In this document: one piece after another, positions 32,594 to 39,230 of the stretch
How positions within the stretch are numbered: position 1 is the stretch's first letter
Layout of the letters: each line of letters opens with the position of its first letter
DNA from: a bacterium
GTDB taxonomy: Bacteria > Bacillota > Clostridia > Lachnospirales > Lachnospiraceae
NCBI GenBank assembly: GCA_023664305.1
Contig: JAMPFT010000002.1
Location: forward strand, 124,001-188,000
Direction: 5' to 3'
Length of the DNA: 64,000 nucleotides
Notes under the pieces: generated by a model
Database searches by the model: none
Told to the model about the DNA's origin: nothing
Seen by the model: the letters and a program-made list of their open reading frames with translations, nothing else
Position numbers and translations under genes: made by a program

Positions 32594-33208
32594 CTATTTG
32601 CTGTTTTTGGCGCTCATAATAGCCTGATATAGCGACCTATACTCGCTGTCTGACATGCTTTTCTGCGGCACACAGATTCTTTTATCTGTGAATGATATTT
32701 CAATCACTTTCTTTTTGGAAAAGAACAGGGCAATACCGAGCAAAATGCAAAGGATTGCCAGGACGTTCATGGTTCCGTTCATCCATCCCGGCAGGCTGAC
32801 CGATTGATCGATCCATTTCAGATAATCGTTTGCTTTATCCACCCATTCGGTGAGTTTATCGATTACCGTCTTAACGACTTCCAGTGCGGAACCTGCAATG
32901 ACAAACAGAAGGCATTTTTTGAAAGAGCGTTTTGCCAGATACCCCATCCCGATAAAATTCTTAATCTGGGCGCTGTCGCTGCTGCCATGGGATTTTACAA
33001 ATTCCTTGTCTCTTAAGTACCAAAAGTCCCCGGTCAACAGGAGAGTTTCCCTGTTGACCGTTATCGTGTAGTGACGCCCGGCATTTTCTGTAAGCTGATA
33101 CAGCAGCTGATTGCCAGAAGATAAGCCTGTCTCATCGATTGCCATGCCGCATTGGGGACAGAATGCGGCTCTGGCAGCTACTGTTTTTCCACATTTACTG
33201 CACTGCAT
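32594..33208 (-). CDS. Zinc-ribbon membrane protein (1)
   Basis: 204 residues from the ATG at 33208 (AAAGGA upstream). N-terminal zinc ribbon with two CxxC knuckles (CSKCGK, FCPQCGM), then a soluble region, a hydrophobic segment (LLFVIAGSALEVV), an amphipathic stretch, and another membrane segment (VLAILCILLGIALFF), ending in a small positively charged domain. It starts 1 bp before the stop of the companion zinc-ribbon gene, so the two are coupled. Zinc-ribbon plus membrane-segment proteins are common in Firmicutes; function unknown. Confidence 0.8.
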   Translation of the reverse strand: MQCSKCGKTVAARAAFCPQCGMAIDETGLSSGNQLLYQLTENAGRHYTITVNRETLLLTGDFWYLRDKEFVKSHGSSDSAQIKNFIGMGYLAKRSFKKCLLFVIAGSALEVVKTVIDKLTEWVDKANDYLKWIDQSVSLPGWMNGTMNVLAILCILLGIALFFSKKKVIEISFTDKRICVPQKSMSDSEYRSLYQAIMSAKNSK

Positions 33209-33209
33209 A

Positions 33210-33830
33210 TCAGTTTTGTCCTTTGAGATGATTTTTTGCCCGGCGGATCTGCTTCTCAAAATCCTGTGATTCTGCAAGACCGTAGATGGCGGCGTCAAAT
33301 TGAATGCAGCCTCCGGCATACTCGATTGAGAAAAGTGTAGTCCTGCCTTTTATGTATGAAACGATCAGCAAAATTGCCGAAATAATGAGCGCTGAAATAG
33401 GAGCGGCTGTATAGTCTATGTCCCCTACAACAAATATTACCAATGAAACGATAAACAATAAAACGGCAAGTATCAGTTTCCATAATGGGTTGCTATAGAT
33501 AAAGCCGGTGCCTGTAATATCTTCCAAATCAATTGTTTTTTGCATATTAAATCGCTGAATTTTGCCGCTGTTGGTATCGATCATATTGCCGCGCAGATAT
33601 ACGCGTTTATCGGAAAGAAAGGCAATACACCTTTTTATTGATTTAGCAGTCAGATAGCTGCCGATATATCCGTTTCCGAGAGAGCCTATGTAGTTTTCGT
33701 CCGGTTCAACGAATATCTTTGTATAGTTACTGTCATTTCCGACGGATACATCTTTTTCGACCATAGCCCCGCAGTGAGGACATACATTGCTGGAATCTTC
33801 TATTTGTTTTCCGCATTTTTCACACAACAT
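33210..33830 (-). CDS. Zinc-ribbon membrane protein (2)
   Basis: 206 residues. Zinc ribbon CEKCGK / VCPHCG at residues 3-21. A PH-like beta region follows (about 55-110, KRCIAFLSDKRVYLRGNMID). Then two membrane segments (about 115-160, LILAVLLFIVSLVIFVVG and ALIISAILLIVSYI) and a last beta strand region. First gene of the pair. The 256 bp upstream hold a C7 run but no gene. Confidence 0.8.
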   Translation of the reverse strand: MLCEKCGKQIEDSSNVCPHCGAMVEKDVSVGNDSNYTKIFVEPDENYIGSLGNGYIGSYLTAKSIKRCIAFLSDKRVYLRGNMIDTNSGKIQRFNMQKTIDLEDITGTGFIYSNPLWKLILAVLLFIVSLVIFVVGDIDYTAAPISALIISAILLIVSYIKGRTTLFSIEYAGGCIQFDAAIYGLAESQDFEKQIRRAKNHLKGQN

Positions 33831-34086
33831 TTTCTTTTCTCTCCTATCGTTTTTAATCTCTTAATCCTGTAGTTCGCATAGACTCTTTTGCCGTCTTTAA
33901 CGGCTTTGCCACGCAGTAGACAAAAGCCTTCCGCATGTCATTTGCTGATCCCCTTTCTTTTTCTTATAGTTTACGCCCCCCCGTATTTATGTCGATGAAA
34001 AAATGATAATTTATTTCGGTGTGATCGGCAGATGGCGCAGGAAATCGATAAATATGGTGTCAGGGAGAAGGAAAAGAATAATTATG

Positions 34087-34665
34087 TTATGGAGTGAGTC
34101 TGTCGTATTGAGTTATTATTTCTCCGGTAGTCAGGCAGAGCTTTTCTTTTTTGAGCAGGGTATAGCGGGGGTGTCCGTGTGTATAGTCTTTATCTGATTT
34201 TGGGAAAAAGGTGCGGCAGAACAGGGTGTTTTCCCCGGAGCGCTGTGCCAGAAACAAATAGACGGGAGTACCGCGAAAATCATTTTCAAGAAGATAGTCC
34301 GCTTTGATAGCTGAAAAAGGGTTGGCTTTTGGATTATAGCGAAAAATGAGTTTATTGCTGTCCAGAAAATTTTCCAACTCTGCGAGCGGTAAGAGACGAG
34401 GTTCCATTTCGTAAAAGAAATCACTTTGCTTTGCTGTAGAAAATGTCAGACGGCCATCCAGAATTTCCTGCAAAATGTCAGCCCGCTTTCCGGTTTGGAA
34501 GCGGGCATTATCCCGCAATTTATGTAGTCCTGCAAGATGGTGAAAATCGGTATTGCTGAATGATACGGTGAAATCTAATGTTTTTCCTTTGCGTCCAATT
34601 ACCATACGATACTGGTAAGGAATCAGCCGCTTAAAATTTTGTGCGCATTGTAATAGTAAATCCAT
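34087..34665 (-). CDS. PBECR4-type nuclease domain protein
   Basis: 192 residues. The sequence matches the pattern I know for stand-alone PBECR4 (phage-Barnase-EndoU-ColicinE5/D-RelE-like) proteins: a Phe/Ser/His core DFTVSFSNTDFHHLAGLHKL near residue 31, then YLLENDFRG.PVYLFL and a C-terminal Tyr/Lys-rich end (YTLLKKEKLCLTTGE). That clan contains predicted RNA-cleaving toxins of phages and mobile elements. AAAGGAAAAAG precedes the ATG. The gene lies immediately downstream of a strong terminator and a predicted 170-nt RNA (34686-34859), an arrangement like RNA-antitoxin systems. No protein antitoxin is encoded next to it. Confidence 0.75.
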   Translation of the reverse strand: MDLLLQCAQNFKRLIPYQYRMVIGRKGKTLDFTVSFSNTDFHHLAGLHKLRDNARFQTGKRADILQEILDGRLTFSTAKQSDFFYEMEPRLLPLAELENFLDSNKLIFRYNPKANPFSAIKADYLLENDFRGTPVYLFLAQRSGENTLFCRTFFPKSDKDYTHGHPRYTLLKKEKLCLTTGEIITQYDRLTP

Positions 34666-34685
34666 GCTTTTTCCTTTTCTGTATA

Positions 34686-34715
34686 AAAAATCCCTGCTCT
34701 AAAACAGGGATTTTT
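34686..34715 (-). terminator. Strong intrinsic terminator before the PBECR4 gene
   Basis: 11-bp perfect stem (AAAAATCCCTG / CAGGGATTTTT) with an 8-nt loop, T-rich on the minus strand. It ends 20 bp before the nuclease ATG. Confidence 0.85.
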
Positions 34716-34859
34716 CGTGCATTTTCTTTCGGTTTTATCAGCCTACGCCGGTTTGAGGTTTCATTGCACAACCCCTCCCGAAAGCTCCGTAAGGCAATGC
34801 ATACCGGCACACGCCCTTACTTCAACGCTTTGACAGACACACGTCGTTGCCTGCCTTAT
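34686..34859 (-). ncRNA. Candidate structured small RNA upstream of the PBECR4 gene
   Basis: A consensus promoter (34866-34894) and a strong terminator define a roughly 170-nt transcript with no open frame. Visible pairings on the minus strand include GCCGGT/ACCGGC enclosing CATTGC/GCAATG, CAACG/CGTTG near the 5' end, and TAAGGCA/TGCCTTA. The last competes with CATTGC/GCAATG, so two alternative folds exist. It does not show the core of SRP RNA. It could be an independent sRNA, an RNA antitoxin or an attenuator leader. Confidence 0.6.
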
Positions 34860-34865
34860 GATATT

Positions 34866-34894
34866 ATTATATACAGACAAGAAAAGTATGTCAA
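34866..34894 (-). promoter_or_regulatory. Consensus promoter of the small RNA
   Basis: Perfect TTGACA, 17-nt spacer, perfect TATAAT on the minus strand, 24 bp after the end of the pectinesterase gene. Confidence 0.9.
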
Positions 34895-34917
34895 TCTGTT
34901 TTGGAAAGTTTTCCCGC

Positions 34918-35964
34918 CTACTCCCCCGGCTTCCAGCCCTTCAGCACATTTTCCGACGTATATTCCGCGGCCTCGCTGTCTGTCAGCTGGCAGGAAAAAT
35001 CCGCCCGGGTATCGGGGCTTGCCCCGGGGCCGTAGGAGCCGTACTCGCCGTAGTAGAAATGGCCGTGGGGCTTGTTCCAGTCGTTCCAGCCCGCAGGGTG
35101 GATGTGTTCATCCATCCGGCAGTTTATGAAGACGGTCTTTGCCCATTCCCGCCAGGGGCGCCCCAGCATCACGGTGTGAGGCGGGCAGTCGCTTTTTAGG
35201 CTGCAGTGATAAAAAACATAGCCAAAGGGTTCCTCCTTCGGCGTGGAGGCGGCGGTAATATAGCCGTAAACCACGTTTGGGTTGGGAGTCTCTTCCGTTT
35301 TCCGATCCCGCGGAAAACCGGAAAAGATTGTACAGTCTTCAAACCAGGCGATCGCGCCGCCAAAAATGAAGTCCACATCCCCCTGAATATAGCAGTTTTT
35401 ATAGCAGTGCCGTCCCAGAATCCTGGGCTTAAATTCTCCGGGGCCTTTAAAGCCGCCGGGCTGCGCCTCCTTTAAGGGCAGGGGCGCGGTAAAGAGGGTG
35501 TCCTGACTGCCAAGCAGACAGCAGTCTTCGAAGTAATTCCGATCGCCGTCCACATAGAGGGCCAGGGCCTGTCCTACGGCGTGGCCGTACCCCGCGTCGT
35601 TTTGGAAGGTCAGATGCCTCGCTGTGAAGTCATGGGTATCGACTCGGACGGAGGCGGTGCGGAAGGTGCCTCGCTTGTCCCCCTCCGGCATTATATCTGC
35701 CGCGGCGTCGCCGTACACCAGCACGACATCCTCGCGGCGTTCGCCTTCTCCCTGGAGGGTGAGGTTGGGGCGGGTAATCACCAGTTTTTCCCGGTAGACG
35801 CCGCTGCCGATATGGAGAACGGCGGGAGGAAGGTCGGAAAAGACGGCGGGATAGGTTTTTTCCGTCTCTGCGCCGCCCAACCCCTCCAGGGCGGCGGTTA
35901 TGGTGTTGTAGCAGGGCGTGTGCCCCGGCATGTTGACGTATCGGTGAATCGTTTCTTTTTTCAT
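34918..35964 (-). CDS. Pectinesterase, CE8
   Basis: 348 residues from the ATG at 35964 (AAAGGAG upstream); an earlier in-frame ATG lacks an SD. Right-handed beta-helix family with the catalytic elements in place: Gln132 (GQALALY), Gln154-Asp155 (SQDTLF), Asp198 (DVDFIFGG) and Arg in GRPWREWA near 274. It removes methyl esters from pectin, releasing methanol and polygalacturonate. There is no signal peptide, so it is probably cytoplasmic and acts on imported pectic oligosaccharides, like the rhamnosidase at 6.4 kb. Confidence 0.93.
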   Translation of the reverse strand: MKKETIHRYVNMPGHTPCYNTITAALEGLGGAETEKTYPAVFSDLPPAVLHIGSGVYREKLVITRPNLTLQGEGERREDVVLVYGDAAADIMPEGDKRGTFRTASVRVDTHDFTARHLTFQNDAGYGHAVGQALALYVDGDRNYFEDCCLLGSQDTLFTAPLPLKEAQPGGFKGPGEFKPRILGRHCYKNCYIQGDVDFIFGGAIAWFEDCTIFSGFPRDRKTEETPNPNVVYGYITAASTPKEEPFGYVFYHCSLKSDCPPHTVMLGRPWREWAKTVFINCRMDEHIHPAGWNDWNKPHGHFYYGEYGSYGPGASPDTRADFSCQLTDSEAAEYTSENVLKGWKPGE

Positions 35965-36079
35965 TCTAATCTCCTTTTTGAAGAAGCCTGAAATTATTTT
36001 TAAGCTATATATCGGTAACTGCAAGAGCTACGCTTTCCCGCGGATTGCTCGCGCATACTATACCGCCGGTTCGGCAGGA

Positions 36080-36239
36080 GTTAGACGTTGGCAGCTCTAT
36101 GTTTGCCGGTTCGGCAGCAGTCAGCCGTCGGCGGCTCTATGTTTGTTTTCCCGACAGCAGTCAGCCGTCGTCGGTTCTATGTTTGCTGATCCGGCAGCAG
36201 TCAGTCGCCGACAGCTCTATGTTTGTTTTCCGGCGACAA
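36080..36239 (+). repeat. 40-bp tandem repeat
   Basis: Four imperfect units at exact 40-bp spacing (starts 36080, 36120, 36160, 36200), each containing GTCAGcCGTCGgCagCTCTATGTTTG-like sequence and a CGGCAGCA end. The last unit overlaps the 3' end of the methyltransferase gene on the other strand. Confidence 0.88.
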
Positions 36240-36981
36240 TCAGATATCGGTGAATCGTCCCCTCGATCTTACCGTCTCTAAAAAGCGTTTCCTGCATTTT
36301 TAACAGCTGTTCGAAGCATTTATCGACGGAAAAATCCGGAAACTCCCACTCTATGATACGGGCAAACCAGACGAACGCTCCTATATCATAGAATTTAATA
36401 GGACGGTAGGCTTCCTCCGCCTGAATTATTTTAAATCCGGCGGACTCAAAATGCCTGCGCTGTTCGGCCAGATTCAGGTGCGGAAACGGTTTTTCGGCCT
36501 CCGGCAATACCAGCTCGACCAAATCCCGGTCATTGTCCCCGCCGACCTGTTCTGTGATAAAAAATCCGTTTGGACGCAACAGCCGAAACAGCTCCCTTGC
36601 ATCAAAACCGCCGTGCCGGTTGATCACCAGATCAAAGGCTTCGTCCTCAAACGGAATCTGGGATGGATCGTTACATTCCCGGAAGTCGATTCCCAATGGC
36701 AGCAGCTTTTCCCTGCAGAGTTCAACATTCGGCGGATAACCTTCCGTTGCGGAGGTCCTGTCATGCGGATGATGAAGAGACAATAAAAATTCCCCGCCGC
36801 CCGTGTCGTAATCCATTATTTTGAGATCCTTTTTCAGGTACTGTCTGACAATTTCCTCATAATTCCAGGACAAATCCCTTTCTACCTCGTATCTGCCGTG
36901 AATATGCGAAAAGTCCCAGCCGTGAATGTGGGCGGCTTCCTCTTCCTGCTTCCAGATTTGTTTTAATTTTTCTTTGTTCAT
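36217..36981 (-). CDS. Class I SAM-dependent methyltransferase (1)
   Basis: 254 residues from the ATG at 36981 (AAAAGGAG upstream). Rossmann-type SAM motif I variant IMDYDTGGGEFLLSL at about 57, motif II region ATEGYPPNVELC, acidic VINRHGGFD and LRPNGFFITEQVGGDND later. The substrate is unknown; the pattern resembles small-molecule or rRNA-modifying methyltransferases of the UbiE/Tam type. Its 3' end lies inside the 40-bp repeat. Confidence 0.88.
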   Translation of the reverse strand: MNKEKLKQIWKQEEEAAHIHGWDFSHIHGRYEVERDLSWNYEEIVRQYLKKDLKIMDYDTGGGEFLLSLHHPHDRTSATEGYPPNVELCREKLLPLGIDFRECNDPSQIPFEDEAFDLVINRHGGFDARELFRLLRPNGFFITEQVGGDNDRDLVELVLPEAEKPFPHLNLAEQRRHFESAGFKIIQAEEAYRPIKFYDIGAFVWFARIIEWEFPDFSVDKCFEQLLKMQETLFRDGKIEGTIHRYLIVAGKQT

Positions 36982-37133
36982 AAAACTGCGCTCCTTTTCA
37001 TAGAATTGTTCCACTCTCTGACAGGTGCAGTTCCTGACAACATGCTGTTTCTCCTCGATGCAATCTGCTGTCAGATTTTGAACTGCACCGAGTCGCTAAT
37101 TCGTCTCATCACGGACTTCCTCCTTTTGCTCCG

Positions 37134-37898
37134 CTACAGAAGCTTCACCAGCTCCTTACACAGCTGAACCAAATCATACCGGACGCCCTCCCGGCTGCGC
37201 CAGCCTCTTCCGGACCATTCCTCTCCGGAGAGATCGTCTCCGCCGTAGATCAGCGCGCCGTAGGCAAAGCCCCGAAACTGCGCCACGGCAATACAGCCGG
37301 ACTGCTCCATTTCCACGATCTTTGCGCCTTCTTCTTTTCGGCGGCTGATCCGATCGGCGGTCTCCCGAAACATCGCGTCCGTGGTCCAGGTCAGCCCGCT
37401 GAGATAGGAGACGCCGTTCTCATCCAGATATTGTCTGATCTTATCCGTAACCTTCGGATCCGTGTAAATTACCCTTGAGGGGGCGATATACTGGTAGGAA
37501 AAGCCTTCGTCCCGGATCGCTCCGTCTACCACAAGGATCTGTCCGACTTCGATATTTCGGTCCAGAACGCCGCCTCCGCCGCAGAACATGACCTTCGTGA
37601 TGCCCATGGCGTGGAAGACCTCCAGATTTCCCGCGCAGGCGGGACAGCCCACCTGTCCCAGGGTCAACAGGACGTCCGGCTGCTCCGCAAAGCGGTAGAC
37701 GACAACGGGATTTTCGCCGGGAATCGTCCATTCCTCCGCAATCCGGCCTTCCGCCGCCAGTTTATTTACTACCTCCGGGAAGAAGGTAATCACCAGTTTA
37801 TCCGTGCCAAACCCGTCCGGCGCAAAATTCATCGGATTCAGCTTTGCGGTCAGAGCGTCGTCAAGCTCCAACACAGGGAAATCGTTTTGGTGAAACAT
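37134..37898 (-). CDS. Nucleoside phosphorylase, PNP/UDP family
   Basis: 254 residues from the ATG at 37898 (AAAGGAGG 6 nt upstream); a longer frame adds 33 residues without an SD. Family features: phosphate-site Gly-rich FCGGGGVLD and the nucleoside-site EMEQSG (IVEMEQSGCIAVAQFRG). It cleaves nucleosides with phosphate to free base and ribose-1-phosphate; uridine-phosphorylase-like. Monocistronic, with a promoter and two palindromes upstream. Confidence 0.9.
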   Translation of the reverse strand: MFHQNDFPVLELDDALTAKLNPMNFAPDGFGTDKLVITFFPEVVNKLAAEGRIAEEWTIPGENPVVVYRFAEQPDVLLTLGQVGCPACAGNLEVFHAMGITKVMFCGGGGVLDRNIEVGQILVVDGAIRDEGFSYQYIAPSRVIYTDPKVTDKIRQYLDENGVSYLSGLTWTTDAMFRETADRISRRKEEGAKIVEMEQSGCIAVAQFRGFAYGALIYGGDDLSGEEWSGRGWRSREGVRYDLVQLCKELVKLL

Positions 37899-37959
37899 AG
37901 GGGGCCTCCTTTGCTGTATGAGAAACTTATCTCGAATAAAGTTATTATACCATGATTTT

Positions 37960-37975
37960 GTGCGCTTTAGCGCAC
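37960..37975. promoter_or_regulatory. Palindrome GTGCGCTTTAGCGCAC
   Basis: Nearly perfect 16-bp dyad just ahead of a second TATAAT (37944-37949, minus strand) in the phosphorylase leader; candidate operator or hairpin. Confidence 0.5.
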
Positions 37976-37988
37976 ATGGAATCGGAAG

Positions 37989-38013
37989 TTGACACAATAT
38001 CTTTCCGTGTCAA
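37989..38013. promoter_or_regulatory. Inverted repeat at the phosphorylase transcription start
   Basis: TTGACAC, 11-nt spacer, GTGTCAA (7-bp perfect arms) immediately downstream of the -10 box at 38015; candidate operator. Confidence 0.5.
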
Positions 38014-38014
38014 C

Positions 38015-38043
38015 ATTATACCATGGCGAATTTTGCCGTGCAA
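38015..38043 (-). promoter_or_regulatory. Promoter of the nucleoside phosphorylase gene
   Basis: TTGCAC, 17-nt spacer, TATAAT on the minus strand; the motif GGTATAAT recurs at 37944-37951. Confidence 0.65.
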
Positions 38044-38154
38044 GTTCGTATTGGCTCCTTTCTCTTGTGGGTTGGCGGTATTGACGGGGAAAGCCCGGCA
38101 GCTTCACCAAAAGCTTGCCACAGGAAGCTTGACGTGTTAAAGTAATAGCGGTGC

Positions 38155-39114
38155 ATGGAAATTGCAAAAAACGGACAAATCGGATTTTCGGTTGGAGTAC
38201 AAACAGGTATGGACTGCAGAGAAGCGATCGCAATATTTGAAAACGACACCTCAAAAAGTGTTGCTCAGATAGAACGCTGCAGCACAGGTATTGCAAATTA
38301 TGTTTTTATAGTTTCCACTACAACTGAAAAGTTTGTTCTCAGATGCAGTAAGGACAAAAATGCCTATAAAGACAGCATCTATTGGCTCGGCAAGCTGTCT
38401 GTATGTGAAATCCCGATTCCGGCAGTCTTATCACAGGGAACATATCAGGATTATTCCTATTTGATTCTTTCCTATATCCGCGGAGATGATATCGGGAATG
38501 TTTATTGTCAGTTAAATGACCGCGAAAAAAAGCAGATTGCCGGGGAAGTCGTTGCGATACAGAGAAAAGTTTCAAAAATTGATATCATAACGGATACTGA
38601 TTGGACTTGGAATGATGTTATAAATGAAATGCTGAACCGTGCAGAAGAGCGAATAAGACAAAACCGGTATTTTGACGCTGCAAGGATTCGGATCATAAGA
38701 AATTTGCAGTACGAAATGCGGGAGTACCTGAATGCGGTGCGGCCAATACCGTATTTGGATGATATCACTACAAAAAATTTACTGGTTTATGAAGGCAGGC
38801 TGTCCGGAATAGTTGACATAGATTGGATCGGTTTGGGCGATATGCTTACCTTTGTGGCACTGACGAGGGTGGCGTTGCTCAATATGGATTTGGATACCAG
38901 GTATGTTGATTATCTGTTGGATGAGATTCATCCAAATGCAGCAGAGTATAAAGCGTTCCTGTTTTACTGCCTGATTTATTGCGTGGATTTTATGGGGGAA
39001 AGAGGTATGCAGTTTCTCGATAAGGTGGTTCCCGTAAATGAAACTGTAGTCAGGAGATTGAACGGTATCTTTGATGTCCTCATGGGCGAATGGAAGAAAT
39101 TCACAAATTGTTAA
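38155..39114 (+). CDS. APH-like phosphotransferase
   Basis: 319 residues from the first ATG; the ATG at 38209 (MDCREAIAIF) is an alternative because it has a GGAG upstream and the first has none. Protein-kinase-like fold of aminoglycoside/choline phosphotransferases: YVFIVSTTTEKFVLR (Lys-bearing strand), YSYLILSYIRG hinge, catalytic loop YLDDITTKNLLV and metal site VDIDWI. The catalytic-loop His of the HxDxxxxN motif is replaced by Leu, with Asp and Asn kept. Substrate unknown; it may be a resistance enzyme or a housekeeping sugar/choline kinase. Confidence 0.82.
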   Translation: MEIAKNGQIGFSVGVQTGMDCREAIAIFENDTSKSVAQIERCSTGIANYVFIVSTTTEKFVLRCSKDKNAYKDSIYWLGKLSVCEIPIPAVLSQGTYQDYSYLILSYIRGDDIGNVYCQLNDREKKQIAGEVVAIQRKVSKIDIITDTDWTWNDVINEMLNRAEERIRQNRYFDAARIRIIRNLQYEMREYLNAVRPIPYLDDITTKNLLVYEGRLSGIVDIDWIGLGDMLTFVALTRVALLNMDLDTRYVDYLLDEIHPNAAEYKAFLFYCLIYCVDFMGERGMQFLDKVVPVNETVVRRLNGIFDVLMGEWKKFTNC

Positions 39115-39134
39115 TTTCCTGTCAAACCTTTCTG

Positions 39135-39163
39135 TTGAATCTGTCGCCGTTTTCTGTTACAAT
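39135..39163 (+). promoter_or_regulatory. secA promoter
   Basis: TTGAAT, 17-nt spacer, TACAAT, about 70-80 bp before the secA start. Confidence 0.7.
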
Positions 39164-39230
39164 TAAGTTTAGGTTTTCGGAATGACAGAGTGTGCGGGCG
39201 GCTGTTTGCGTCCGCGGATTACAGAAAGGT

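Noticed and set aside
34716-34859. SRP RNA or tmRNA
   Set aside because: The conserved SRP tetraloop region (GGAAG...AGCAGCC type) and tmRNA ends are not present.
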